64,000 nucleotides of DNA from Alnus glutinosa (taxonomy: Eukaryota > Streptophyta > Magnoliopsida > Fagales > Betulaceae). Numbering within the stretch: position 1 is the first letter of the stretch; each line of letters starts with the position of its first letter. Of the stretch, positions 13,020 to 23,944 are shown one piece after another. The stretch lies in assembly GCF_958979055.1 (NCBI RefSeq), contig NC_084894.1, positions 27,227,616-27,291,615 on the forward strand. Reading direction: 5' to 3'. The position numbers and the translations under genes were made by a program. The notes under the pieces are model-generated. The model saw only the letters and a list, made by a program, of their open reading frames with translations. It was not told where the DNA came from and did no database searches.

Positions 13020-13640
13020 AAAATGAGGGATGAGGGATGAGGATTCCATGATTAGAACTTTTAAATTATTTATTTAAATTTATATCTAAAATGTTTTTTA
13101 TTTTATTTTATTTTAGCTAGCCATTATTTAAAAACATCATACATTATCTTATCTAAATTCTATTAAAATAATTTTCTATTGTGGATGGGAGAGAGAGAAA
13201 GGGATAGAGGGAAAAAGAAATGAATAAAGAAAAAGAAAGGGATGAGGGATGAGGATTCCATGATATTAGAACTTTTTAAATGATTTATTTAAATTTCAAT
13301 CTAAAATGTTTTTTTTTTTTAGCTAGCCCACTATTTTTTTTTTAAAAAAAAAAAAAATCATACATTCTCTGTTAAAGTATTTGATTAAATGATTAAATTT
13401 ATCTCTTCTTATCAATTTAAATTTTTGGGATAAGTGATGAATTTAATATTCTCTTATCTAAATTCTATTTAAATAATTTTTTATTGTGGATGGGAAAGAG
13501 AGAGGATTTAACATTATCTTATCTAAATTCTATTAAAATAATTTTTTATTGTGGGTGGGAGAGAGGGAGAGAGAGAGGAAAAAAAAATGAATAAAGAAAA
13601 ATAGGCAGAGAGAGAAAGTAATTAAAAACTAATTCATAGA
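13020..13640. repeat. nested local duplications, AT- and GA-rich
   Basis: A ~215-bp block starting GAGGGATGAGGATTCCATGA occurs twice (from about 13023 and 13239). The phrase TTATCTAAATTCTATT then TTTATTGTGG recurs two more times downstream (to about 13560), next to GA-rich runs. No gene is seen. Confidence 0.65.
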
Positions 13641-15169
13641 GTGATAGAGCTACAATGCTTCCTTACATTTGGGTAAGCAAAAATAAATTCAAAATGCATT
13701 TAGTTTAGAGAAGCGGATGAGGACTAAAAATCAATAACTTATGCATAAAAATTCAAATTGCATAAGTTGTTGTGGACGAGGACCGCAAGACTCACCAACT
13801 TTAAGCAGTTTAAACAAGTACGCTCTGCAATCCTTTCTCATAAACCGTCCGAATTTTCATACAATTTAAACATCAGAATCCCAATCCGAAAATGAGACAA
13901 TAATTTTAGGGTTTTGTTAAAACAATAATTTTTTTTTAAAAAAATAATAATAATAAAAAATAAAAGGGTGTTGTTAGGTGGGTAAGCTCCAATAGAATGT
14001 GACTGCTTTTGTTGAATGAGAATAATTGGATTGGACGGTGATCTATAATAATGCCAAATGCCAATTGCTATCGTTCCGTGCGGCGACACGACGAAGTTGC
14101 GTGTGGAGCAGCCGGTCAATTGACATCCAACAACTCTACTCACCACCACATTTTCCCAATCTTTGTGAACTCCTTATCGATTTTTTTCTTCTTTTTTGAA
14201 AAAGACATTTTTTTAGATTCTTGAATATTCCCACGTGGCTTTCATGCTTATTTGTCAATATGCTCCATACATATTATTAATTTCATGAAAAATTCTTATA
14301 GTATTTACTGTAGTTTTTTTCTTTTGAATTTTTTTCAGCTGACTTGACATTTTTTTTAATTAAAAAAAAAAACTACAATTTAAAACGAGTTTTTTTCTTT
14401 ATCTCTCTTTTCTTTTATGCCAAATCAGTACAGAAGAACCACAATAAATATTCTAGCATTTTTCTAATTTCCTAAACTAAATTACCAAAAGAAAAAAGAA
14501 AAAAAAATCTCCAGTCTCATTTACAAAAGACTTTATGCTTATAAAAGATTGGATAGGATGAGAGGTTAATTACAAGAATGTCATTCATAAGCAAAATTTC
14601 CGGATGAATTCCAGAAATTTTGCTACATCCAAACATTACCCGGTCTTATATATGAATACGACAATTGATCATGAGCTTCGGAGGTTGCCAACTAGACAGT
14701 TACTCATAACTTTTTGAAAAAACTTCATTGACGACTCATAATTTTTTTATCGCTTTAGTAATTATATTTTTAAATTTTAAAAATTATCAATTTAGATTTA
14801 AGTGTATTAATCTTTTAATTTTTTTCAATTTCACCTATCCGTTATGATTTTCCGTTAAACCCTATCAAAATTATCAAAATACTCTTATTTTTTTTTTTTA
14901 TATATATATATAATTTCAATGATTTAGGGATGGATATTTATGCAAATTTCGTTAAATTCTTGCCAATGTTTAAATTCATTTTTTTTTTCTTAAAATAAAA
15001 AATGAGTATTTTATGAATTTTGACATTTTTTTCATTAGGATTTAACAGAAAATTCTTATAGATGGGTGAAATTGAAAAAAATTGAAAAATTGATTAACTA
15101 AATTGACATTTTTTAAAGTTTAAGGGTATGATTGCAAAAGTGATGAAAAATCATGGGTGATAAGTGAAG

Positions 15170-15470
15170 TTTTTAAAAAAAAAAAAAATAAAAATTGTGA
15201 GTAGCAGTCCAGTTGGCAACAACACGAGCTCTAAAGTTTACTTTCCTCCCCACTTTATGAGCTTTCCAAACAGACAAAAAAGATAAAGTTGAAGTGATAT
15301 CCATGGTGACAGAAGCAATCTGTGAATCTGAAATAAGAGAGGGATTGTTGATACACATAATGACAATCAGAGAGCCCCCTCAAAAAATGAGAGGAAAGTT
15401 GGCATAGAAAGTCACTATTTTTGATGCAAGTAAAATTGCTTTTGCTCCCCCCCCACCCCACATTTACTTA
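15170..15470 (-). mobile_element. LINE RNase H-domain fragment
   Basis: The minus-strand translation contains VNFRARVVANWTATH, resembling the end of the RNase H-like domain of plant L1-type LINEs (pattern ..NFRAH.VA.WAA..). The rest of the element is not recognisable here. The assignment rests on motif similarity alone. Confidence 0.4.
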
Positions 15471-16559
15471 TATGGAATTGATTTTTAGTTCATAGATAGG
15501 CATGAAATGGGTCAGCTTCTTTCAGATTTCAGGAGTGGGTGTGTGCAGAAAGGAGTGCTTCTATCATTGCCTGCTAAAATAATCTCTGTAGTTTGATATT
15601 GGGGGTCTCTACTTTTCTGACATGATAAAATTATCAAAGGATAATCCTACCAACAATGCATGGTGTCCCATTATGGGTTGGGTTGCCTCTAGTGTGTGAA
15701 GCAACAAACCAAGCCCATGCTTGTACCAACAAAAAAGGAAAGGGGCTCAGCATCTTTCATGGGAGTCCCTAACTTTTTGATTAAGGCTATAGTATGTTTT
15801 AGCTTTTAATTAAATTATTGAATAAACTTTTTTTTTTTTGGTTATTTATGCTTTTGGTATTAGAGGAAATGTCCTAAATTTGGAATCCTAACTCTTTAGT
15901 TTATCCCTATTTTAATAATGTTTAAAATCACGCATCTATCTAGACTATCTTATTGGACTGACCTGACACAGTAATCTCGATTAGCTATAAAATTAGTCTT
16001 TATTATAAAAAAAAATAAAAATAAAAAAATAAAAAAAATTGATAAGTACTGTCAGGTTAGCTCAATAAAATAAGGGAATGACAATTGTCTTACAATTTTA
16101 GCTAGGCTAATCTTTTGGTCTGCCAAACAGCGCTCAAGATATATATCTTTTTGCAATTATTTAACGTGGGTTTTTTTGGGGGGGTTTCGGAGCTCTGCAG
16201 ACATGAGTACATGACTGCTGTTGGATGCCGGCCCAATTTGAATTGCAGGCTCACTGGGCTTGAAAACCAGGCCTACTCATCCTGGGTAAACAACCGAGGT
16301 AGCCCATGACATGTCCTACGGGGTTCTAAAACCCATGTCTTTTCCTTACTTTTTTGGGCTCAATACTAAAAACAAATTTGTTCAGTAGCTAAATAATTGA
16401 GTGAAATTAGGTTCAATATAGTTTCCCCAAAATTTAATTATATTCATCTACATTGTTCTCATCACAGTTTTTTCTTTTTAATAATTTAGGAACACTTTTA
16501 TAACTCAATTAGAGAAAAATAGCAGATTGCTCTAATAAAACAATATCACAGATACATAT

Positions 16560-16960
16560 AGAAATTTCTTCTATCTAAACTTTATTTATAATTTGTTTAA
16601 CGGCAACTTGAGCTAAACCATAAGCCACCATATTGGTATTTCTACTAATATGATGAATTTGCTAACTAGATAGAGAATTTAAAATGATACGAGTGTCAGC
16701 TACTAGTTGTCTAAATCTACTCCAATTGTGAGAATTGGAACTCACGGTCTTAACCACTTGTAGCGCATCCCCTTCCAAAATAATGTTATAAATGCATAAT
16801 TCCTTGCAGAAAATGGAGGCTTAGAAAAAAAAAAAACTGCTAATGCTTCTACAGCTATCGGTTCTAGCCTTCTTGGTGACCCAATCTTGTCCTTCTCCTA
16901 GCCCGGCTAGCCGCATGCACATATAACTATTTTATGTTTTTTTTTTCATTTGCAGATCTC
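16560..16960 (-). mobile_element. second LINE RNase H-domain fragment
   Basis: The minus strand reads EGDALQVVKTV, then a Trp, then NMVAYGLAQVAV, in the order of the plant RNase H-like domain (FEGDA.QVV..., then R..N.VAH.LA..A). It has an internal stop and A-runs and is clearly decayed. Same strand as the fragment at 15170-15470 but a separate piece. Confidence 0.5.
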
Positions 16961-17826
16961 AAAAATTAAAATAATATAAAAATTTACTCTAAGTGGAATA
17001 ACTGAGCCTAAAATTATGCATTTTGGAAATGAAAGAAAAATTGCACCATTAGTCACTATAATTGGCTTAAATTACAAAACACTCCATCTGGTATCAAAAT
17101 TAATTTAGAAATCCATGTGATTAGCCTAATTTACAAATCGCTCATTGAAATCAAATTCTGTTAAAAATGTTGACAGATTCCGTTAGGTACCACGTTAGCG
17201 CTAATAAGATAGCGACACGTGTTACTCTTAATAAAAAATATAAATATATAAAACTTAAAAAATTATATTTTTCTATTAAAAAAAAAAAGAAAAAAAAAAT
17301 GAAAGGGATGACTGCCGGTTGGGCGTGCCAGCCCCAAAAGTGGCCGGGGGTGGTGTGCAGACACCCCGAAGGGATCACTACCCAACCACAAGGATCTCTG
17401 AATTATTTTTAATACAACAATAAGTGATTTGTAATCTGACTAATTATAAAAACCAATAATACAATTTTCCTATTGTTATCTAAAATGATATAATTATAAG
17501 GTTTGATCGGTAGCTAAATAAGGTGTAATGGTGTATAGAGTGAAATTAGATTTCCCCAAAATTTAATTACGTTCACCTACATTGTTCTCATCATAGTTTC
17601 TAGTGGATAACTATTTTATGTTTTTTCATTGGCAGATCTAAAAAATTTAAATATTACAAAAATGTACTCTAAGCGGGAAAATCACGCCTAAAATTATGCA
17701 TTTTGAAAATGAATTCTTACTACAAATTTTTTATAAACTGATGTGACATCTACGTGAATACTTACCACGTTGTATAGTCACTAAAATGTGAATCATTTAT
17801 CGCATTTATAAACTGACGTGATAATT

Positions 17827-18119
17827 CACGTGACACTACTATGTCAACCACTAAAATATAAACAGCCACGTAACACTCATTTTCATTAAATACAATATCA
17901 CGTGACACTGTCATGTCAACCACTAAAATATAAACAGTCACGTAACACTCATTTTCATTTCATTAAATACAATATCACGTGACACTGTCATGTCAACCAC
18001 TAAAATATAAACAGCCACGTAACACTCATTTTCATTAAATACAATATCACGTGACACTGTCATGTCAACCACTAAAATATAAACAACCACGTAACACTCA
18101 TTTTCATTAAATATAATCC
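17827..18119. repeat. four-copy minisatellite with a G-box in each unit
   Basis: Units start at 17827, 17899, 17976 and 18048 (72, 77, 72 and about 72 bp). Each carries CACGTGACACT, TGTCAACCACTAAAATATAAAC and CCACGTAACACTC (GTCACGTAAC in one copy). Copies are near identical, so the array is young or homogenised. It ends about 350 bases before the ssSPT exon 1 donor, in the promoter region. Confidence 0.9.
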
Positions 18120-18379
18120 GTCATGAGTTTATATGAAAATTATAGTATAAACTTTAATATCCCATTCTGAGGGATATTTTTACTTCTTTTCACATACGGA
18201 AACTCATTTCACAAAATGTTCGCAGCTGTAAAGATCGCCCTAATAAAGTCTTCGTTGACAATTCTTATAGCATTTAGTTTACCAATAGTAATTGCTACGA
18301 CGATATATTCTCGACCTAAAAACGAAAATGGCCGCCCGTATAATTACTTTAAAGTAAAACGACGACGGTGCCCCTGTAT

Positions 18380-18478
18380 CCAATGAGTCAAAGTTCAATC
18401 TCCAGGTCATACGACGAAAAATTGTCAGTAGATTGCTGCGTCGGAGAAGAGGAGGAGCTCAATGTCAGGTACGAACCC
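18380..18478 (+). other. first exon of ssSPT copy A (mostly 5' UTR)
   Basis: The sequence ends AATGTCAG followed by GTACGA, a good donor. It joins the acceptor ...TTTATAG at 18981, before the exon holding the main ATG. The exon's 5' limit is a guess. If used as start, the ATG at 18472 is in frame and adds Met-Ser-Gly-Ala-Arg-Gly to the protein. This exon lies outside the duplicated unit and has no counterpart in copy B. Confidence 0.5.
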
Positions 18479-18992
18479 TAACCCTAGTTGCTTATTCACT
18501 GTGCAGTGTGCACAGATTCGATTATGAATTTATTGTGGTTGGCCCTGTTTTGGTTGTGGATCAAATTATTCAATTAAGTTAGAGAGAGAGAGAGAGAGAG
18601 AGAGAGAGCTACCATTTCACCCAGAGAAATGGTGAAAACCCAATAAGTGCATGAGTTTTTTCATGCCATTTTAGCATTTTTTTTTTTGAAGGGCTATAAC
18701 TCATTAACCAATAAGCTTAATCAACAAACACAATTTGATAAGTTTTTTTCCTCATTTTTTTTTTCTATGCAATGTTTTATAATTTGTTGTAAAGTATTAT
18801 AGAAAACATAGAGATATCTATGATTGACATGAGTGTTCAATTTACTTTATGGGAGTCTCGGACTATATCATAAATTTGGTTTTTTTTTTTGGGTGAATTT
18901 AGCTTCTTCAATTTGTTGATTCAGTCTTGTTCATCTATCTATATCTTATCTTGATTCTAGCTGTTTGCTGATTGTTTATAGGTGCCAGAGGT

Positions 18993-20121
18993 ATGAACTG
19001 GGTTCAGCGCAAGATCTATCTTTACAATGTCACTTTTGGGCTCTACATGTTGGATTGGTGGGAGCGTTATCTTTTCAGTATCCTCTATTGCACCATTCTC
19101 TCCAAAGATCAGATCTGATCTGATTTATATATTTCTGTTCTGGTTTACATCCTATCGTGATGTTTGTGAAGCCAACTATAATCTAAGCAAATTAAATTTT
19201 GAGGCTTGATTTATAAAAGAGTTAACATGTACGGTTGGTTTTATCTGCCATCATTCCATCATTTTCAACCCTTTTTATGTGTTGGTATGATATTGCACTT
19301 GTGCATTCCTAAATTTTGCCAGATACTTTGGTGGTCGTGTTGATGTGGTTCGTTCTTTACAACGGATCTCGATATGTAACTGAGTTCTGCAAGAGGTAAC
19401 AAATATATGAACCTTTATCTGTCATTCCTCTTTTGAATTGGTGACATATAGAGCATTTTACTGTTTCATAAATTGTTCACTTTATACTTGGTGATTGTGG
19501 CTTGGGACTTCTCATACGGACTTTGTGAAACACTTTTGAACGAGCAGGGATACCTAATATTTTCCACCATTAGTTGGGGGTGTGAGGAAAGTACTTTGAG
19601 CTATACTTTCGGAGATATTGGAAAGAGACGGAATTTGGACTTAAAACCTCTACACGCATTCAGGGGCAGAACCATGTTGGACCTCTGCCCACCCCCGGCC
19701 CCCCACACGCACACACATCTAAAATTCTAGTTCCGCCCTTACATGATGCATTCATTTTGCTCATGGAGATCTCATGATAGCTACTTTCGAATGGTTCACC
19801 ATTTCAAAGTTTTTGGTCAAACGGATTCCTTTCTCTTTGCTGCTTGTTATGGTACATGAGCATGTAATATATTTCCCAACCGTCGTTTTGTTACTTAATA
19901 GAAAGAGCTGCTTGAAATGATTCGTAGTGTTAATTCTAAACGATTTATTTTTTGTCATTTAATTTAAAATCGCATTAATTTGTCTATAAAATTGCAATGC
20001 CGAATGCTCCCTAAATCTCTCCCTGCCTCTAAAAGTAGGCTAGTTTACTTTCCTTTATAATCTATGTAAAAATAATTGCGTTTATTATTATTATTATATT
20101 TTGTTCAGGCATTTATGGTGA
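18993..20121 (+). CDS. ssSPT: serine palmitoyltransferase small subunit, copy A
   Basis: A 56-aa single-pass ER membrane protein that binds the LCB1/LCB2 heterodimer and stimulates serine palmitoyltransferase, the first step of sphingolipid synthesis. Coding exons are 18993-19077, 19323-19395 and 20109-20121, all GT-AG. The protein starts MNWVQRKIYLYNVTFGLYML and ends FCKRHLW. A hydrophobic segment (TLVVVLMWFVLY, about 30-41) follows the WWERYLF motif. Length and sequence match the plant ssSPTa/b (DUF3317) family as I know it. A spliced 5' leader exon with an in-frame ATG could extend the N-terminus by six residues. The G-box minisatellite lies upstream. Confidence 0.93.
19657..19741. mobile_element. 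small MITE-like insertion in ssSPT intron 3
   Basis: About 85 bp bounded by imperfect inverted ends, AGGGGCAGAACCA on the left and the reverse complement of TAGTTCCGCCCTT on the right, with a C-rich core. The same piece lies in copy B at about 24609-24693, so it predates the duplication. No clean target duplication is seen. Confidence 0.4.
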
Positions 20122-21959
20122 GGATGAGAGCAAGAGTCAACTTAAAGGATGGCAAGTTCAGATATGTTGCAGAAGATTTAATGCTGCTACGATATATCTC
20201 ACTGTGATTGGAATGGAGTTGAGAGTATCTTAAGTTTTTACAGAACTACTTTTGCATAGTCCTGCATGTATTATTATACTCCTTGTCATGAAGATTTTCA
20301 GACCATTTTCTTAGGCTTTCAGGTTCACCTATATTTTTCAGGTTTGAAAACGTTAAAAAATCCATGTTTTTAAAAACGCAAGCCAGACAACACATTTTGA
20401 AACTATTAAATCAAACCGATGCTTTAAAGAGAAATGTTAGAAACGATATTTTTATTCCCGCTGAGTGACTGTTTTAATCCACTCTTGGATCAGTCATTGT
20501 TTGGGACCGCTATGTATTGTGTGATAAGTGTAGGATGAAAATGTAGTTTCTTGCATAACTCTTTTATAAAACCCAACTAGTGTTGCATAATGATTTTAAA
20601 TTGTATGTTAAATGTTAGAAACTACTTGTATCTTATCACTATCTCACTATAATAAGATTCTTTCAATTTTAAATGAAATGGATAGTATTTATTTTATGGT
20701 TATGATTTATAGTTTATGCATCTAATAGTTTATATGAAGTCAATGTTGACACATTTTTAAAAATTTTTAAATAATGTAGAATCATTACATCATTAGATGC
20801 ATCAAATTTAAATCATGATCATGATTGATGTGTAGGGTTTTATTGCAAGAGGGAAATACTAGAATCTTTTGATTAGGCTCAGAAATGCAAAAAATTTGCA
20901 CTCTTAAGCACGGATTCCAGGCTTTCCCTTCTAATAGGTGACTGGTTGTGTTTTGGCCTTTTGGGTTCTCTTGGAGGATGTCATTAAGCATTAATCCTTG
21001 CTATTCTTTGCTTGTGATTGGCTGTATGCCTTGTTTTAGTGAAACTGTCAACATCGTTTGAGTTTTTAGGGCTTGTTCAGCCCCTGCCTTTTTATTGCTT
21101 TTTTAAAAATGTTTTATTTTTCCGGCTAATTTATTCTTATTCATTCAACAAAAAGGACTTTTAGAAGAACAAAATTTCACAGCCTGTAACTATTACCATA
21201 ATGCCCACTGGAAACTATTCTGAAAATATTTTTTGGTTTTAAAAAATAAATTATGCTTTCTCAAAATTATTAACATATAATTCAAAATATAAAACACTTT
21301 TCAAATATGAACCTCATAAAAGAGCACATAAAATAATTTTCAAAGCAATTTTTTTTTTTTTTTAAAAAAAAAAAAAATCTTTTCAAAACTATTATCAAAC
21401 ATTTTTTTTTTTTCAGAATTTAGACAGACAAACAATGATGTTTCGCTTAATACATCCACTGGAGCTAAATTTATAATTTAGAGCTATTGCAACTCTTTCT
21501 TTCTTTCTTTTTGAAGCTTTTGAACAGAGATTAAAGTAGGAAGGGTTTTTTTTATTAGCGTTAAAGAGAGAGAAATAAATAAAATAAAAGATAAAGGATA
21601 TACCGAAATTATTCATATATGAAGGATTATAGTAGCATTTTCTTTAAACTGAATGATGAGGAGCCGGATGTAGGATAATTTAAAATTTTAAGACGTGGTT
21701 CTTCAAAATTTGAAAAAAAAAAAAAAAAAATGTTTGAAGGACCAGAGGTAGACGATCTTACATCATGGAAAGTGTATATATAATTTTTTTTTTTTTTTTT
21801 AAATGAAGTTAATTTTTATTGTTGGCATTAAAAAAAATAAAAATAAATAAATAAATCGAAGGCAGAAGCTTAAACTTGAGGATGTTATTGTAATTTCGGT
21901 TGGACGAAATTAGGGAAACACGAGAGCAAGTAACATCAGCCGCTCATCCAAACCGAAAA

Positions 21960-22430
21960 AAGAAAAGAGGGACGAAATGTCTAAAAAATAAGGAAAAAAT
22001 TTGATCCATATGAAAACTAATAAAAGGGCAAAACGGTCAAAGCATAGGGGGGAAAAAAAATGAAAAGACAAAAAGACCCCGTGGAAAGCAACCCGCTTTA
22101 AGAACAAAAAGGGCAGTACAGTAATTTACAATTAGAAGACCAGCCCATTTTTTTTTTTTTGAAGTCAAAGGATTTAAATTTTAAAGGGGTAAAAACGTAA
22201 TATCGTATGAATAAAAAGACCAAAACATCCCTAAAAAAAACTCAACTCTTTACAAACTTAGAGGGTAAAACAGTAGTTTCATTGTAAAAGACAAAAATGT
22301 CCAGCAAACTTCTTTACCAGCCGAGTGATATCAGGGGTAAAATAGTAATTTAAAAAAAAGTTCAAAGACAAAAATACCCCTGACTGTTTTAGATCCAATG
22401 AAGAAAGCTGAAGGGCAGAATCGTAAGAAA
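21960..22430. repeat. degenerate ~75-bp tandem repeat upstream of the snoRNA promoter
   Basis: The phrase GGG(T/C)AAAAC.GTAATTT recurs near 22026, 22111, 22187, 22263, 22335 and 22413, with AAAGACAAAAAT.CCC between. Spacing is 73-85 bases. Copy B has lost part of this array, which may have helped the deletion there. Confidence 0.55.
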
Positions 22431-22539
22431 AAATTATCTAAGAAAATTTACTGTTCACACGTTCAAATAAATTGGTTACAGTTCCTAGGCCTTCACCGCT
22501 ATATATATAAATGGATAAATGTTAAAACTTAAAAAGGGG

Positions 22540-22628
22540 AAACCCTAACCCTAGCGCCGCACCCCTTCGCCTCTTCCTCTCCTTCTTCACATATCAACTG
22601 GCCGATCCCTCTCCCCTCCCTATATAAA
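22540..22628 (+). promoter_or_regulatory. telo-box plus TATA promoter of the snoRNA unit
   Basis: The telo-box AAACCCTAACCCTAG (22540-22554) lies 66 bases before a TATATAAA box (22621-22628), separated by pyrimidine-rich sequence. This pairing is typical of plant ribosomal-protein and snoRNA genes. A start near 22655 is predicted, about 310 bases before the first snoRNA. Confidence 0.65.
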
Positions 22629-22965
22629 CGCAACCACCCAAGCGCTTAATCAGCCAGTTCGCCCACTTCGCTTAGGCATTTACGGTTTGTCAGATCTCTC
22701 TCTTATATCCCAAAATTTTCAAAAACCAAAACTTTAGCTTTCCCATGTTTTAGTTTTACTTGTTTTCTGAAAGGCTTCATTATCTGGTCAGTGCGGATCA
22801 ATCAATTCCCATATGACTCGTTCCCTTGAAGCAACAGTGAGTGTGTTGTTTAATATTCTATTATCTTCCTTGCATTTTCCTCTTGCTTTGGAAGAACACT
22901 TGAACAACTATATTTTTTATATATATCAATTCTTTTTTATAGTTCGTCGGTGATATATAGATCGT

Positions 22966-23085
22966 GGGAGTATTATATATTGCAACGGTGATGAGCCTTT
23001 TTACAGTTACAGACCTGTAATGATTTGCGGTGATGATCGCAATCTAAAGAACATCTAAGGGACTGAGTTTCATATTAGTACTCCC
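22966..23085 (+). ncRNA. box C/D snoRNA with two 18S rRNA guides
   Basis: C box GTGATGA (22988-22994), D box CTGA (23063-23066), internal C' GTGATGA (23030-23036), and a D' that may be CTGT (23015-23018) or ATGA (23020-23023). Outer arms GGGAGTA (22966-22972) and TACTCCC (23079-23085) pair perfectly as a terminal stem. Next to box D, 23048-23061 is complementary over 14 nt to CCCTTAGATGTTCT of plant 18S rRNA. Before D', TTACAGACCTGT pairs with ACAGGTCTGTGA just upstream in 18S (one G-U pair). So it should guide 2'-O-methylation at two close 18S sites. The rRNA sequence is from memory. Confidence 0.8.
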
Positions 23086-23137
23086 AATATATATTTGTTA
23101 TTTGTTATTTTTTTTAAAAAAAAATTCCCTATTTTGA

Positions 23138-23280
23138 GGGCTTCAATTCCTTTTTATTCTTAGGCTTGCACAAAAATTTTGTTTGTGTGAGGCTGTGTTG
23201 ATGTGAAGCCCAAGAGAATTGTTCTCCTCGCTATCCAGTGCTTCCTTTATGTCGCATTAGGACGTCGGGGAACTACATTC
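23138..23280 (+). ncRNA. box H/ACA snoRNA candidate
   Basis: Hairpin-hinge-hairpin-tail. The 5' hairpin 23138-23211 closes with GGGCTTCA/TGAAGCCC (8 perfect pairs), with an upper stem 23164-23174/23182-23193 and an open pocket. The H box is AGAGAA (23213-23218, ANANNA). The 3' hairpin closes with GTTCTCC (23221-23227) and GGGGAAC (23267-23273), upper stem TCCAGTGC/GCATTAGGA with one bulge. The ACA box at 23275-23277 lies three bases before the end. The 143-nt length suits a plant H/ACA RNA. It starts about 50 bases after the C/D RNA, suggesting one precursor. The target is not identified. Confidence 0.68.
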
Positions 23281-23519
23281 ATTGTTTTCATTCCCATCAT
23301 CTTTCAGTTAATTTTGTTTTTTTTTTTTAAAAAAAAAAATCCGATTTAAAACTTTGGGTTGAAAATAATCCTTGAAACATCCCAAATATACCTAAAATCG
23401 TATAAGCATTTCTCAATGAAATTAATCGGAGCAGCAGCAGTTTTAAGAATTTTGTAAATTAGGGTTAAAGTTTTTTAAAATCTTGATTATTTAATTAGGA
23501 TCAAATTATTCAATTAAGT

Positions 23520-23562
<43 letters not shown>

Positions 23563-23944
23563 ACCATTTCACCCAGAGAAATGGTGAAAACCCAATAAGT
23601 GCATGAGTTTTTTCATGCCATTTTAGCATTTTTTTTTTGAAGGGCTATAACCCATTAACCAATAAGCTTAATCAACAAACACAATTTGATAAGTTTTTTT
23701 CCTCATTTTTTTTTCTATGCAATGTTTTATAATTTGTTGTAAAGTATTATAGAAAAAATAGAGATATCTATGATTGACATGAGTGTTCAATTTACTTTAT
23801 GGGAGTCTCGGACTATATCATAAATTTGGTTTTTTTTTTTTTGGGTGAATTTAGCTTCTTTAATTTGTTGATTCAGTCTTGTTCATCTATCTATATCTTA
23901 TCTTGATTCTAGCTGTTTGCTGATTGTTTATAGGTGCCAGAGGT

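Larger units (their letters stand above)
5765..18360. other. gene-poor AT-rich intergenic region
   Basis: About 12.5 kb without a convincing gene. Open frames are short and lack recognisable domains. The content is AT-rich spacer, homopolymer runs, the local tandem repeats listed separately, LTR-end-like fossils and two worn LINE pieces. A more GC-rich patch at about 9929-10160 stands out but is unexplained. Confidence 0.6.

Noticed and set aside
17827-18119. CRISPR-like spaced repeats
   Set aside because: Plant DNA; the whole 72-bp unit is repeated, with no unique spacers, so it is a minisatellite.
19027-19730. 60- and 85-aa open frames repeated at 23979-24682
   Set aside because: They lie in another frame across ssSPT exons and introns; their repetition only reflects the tandem duplication.
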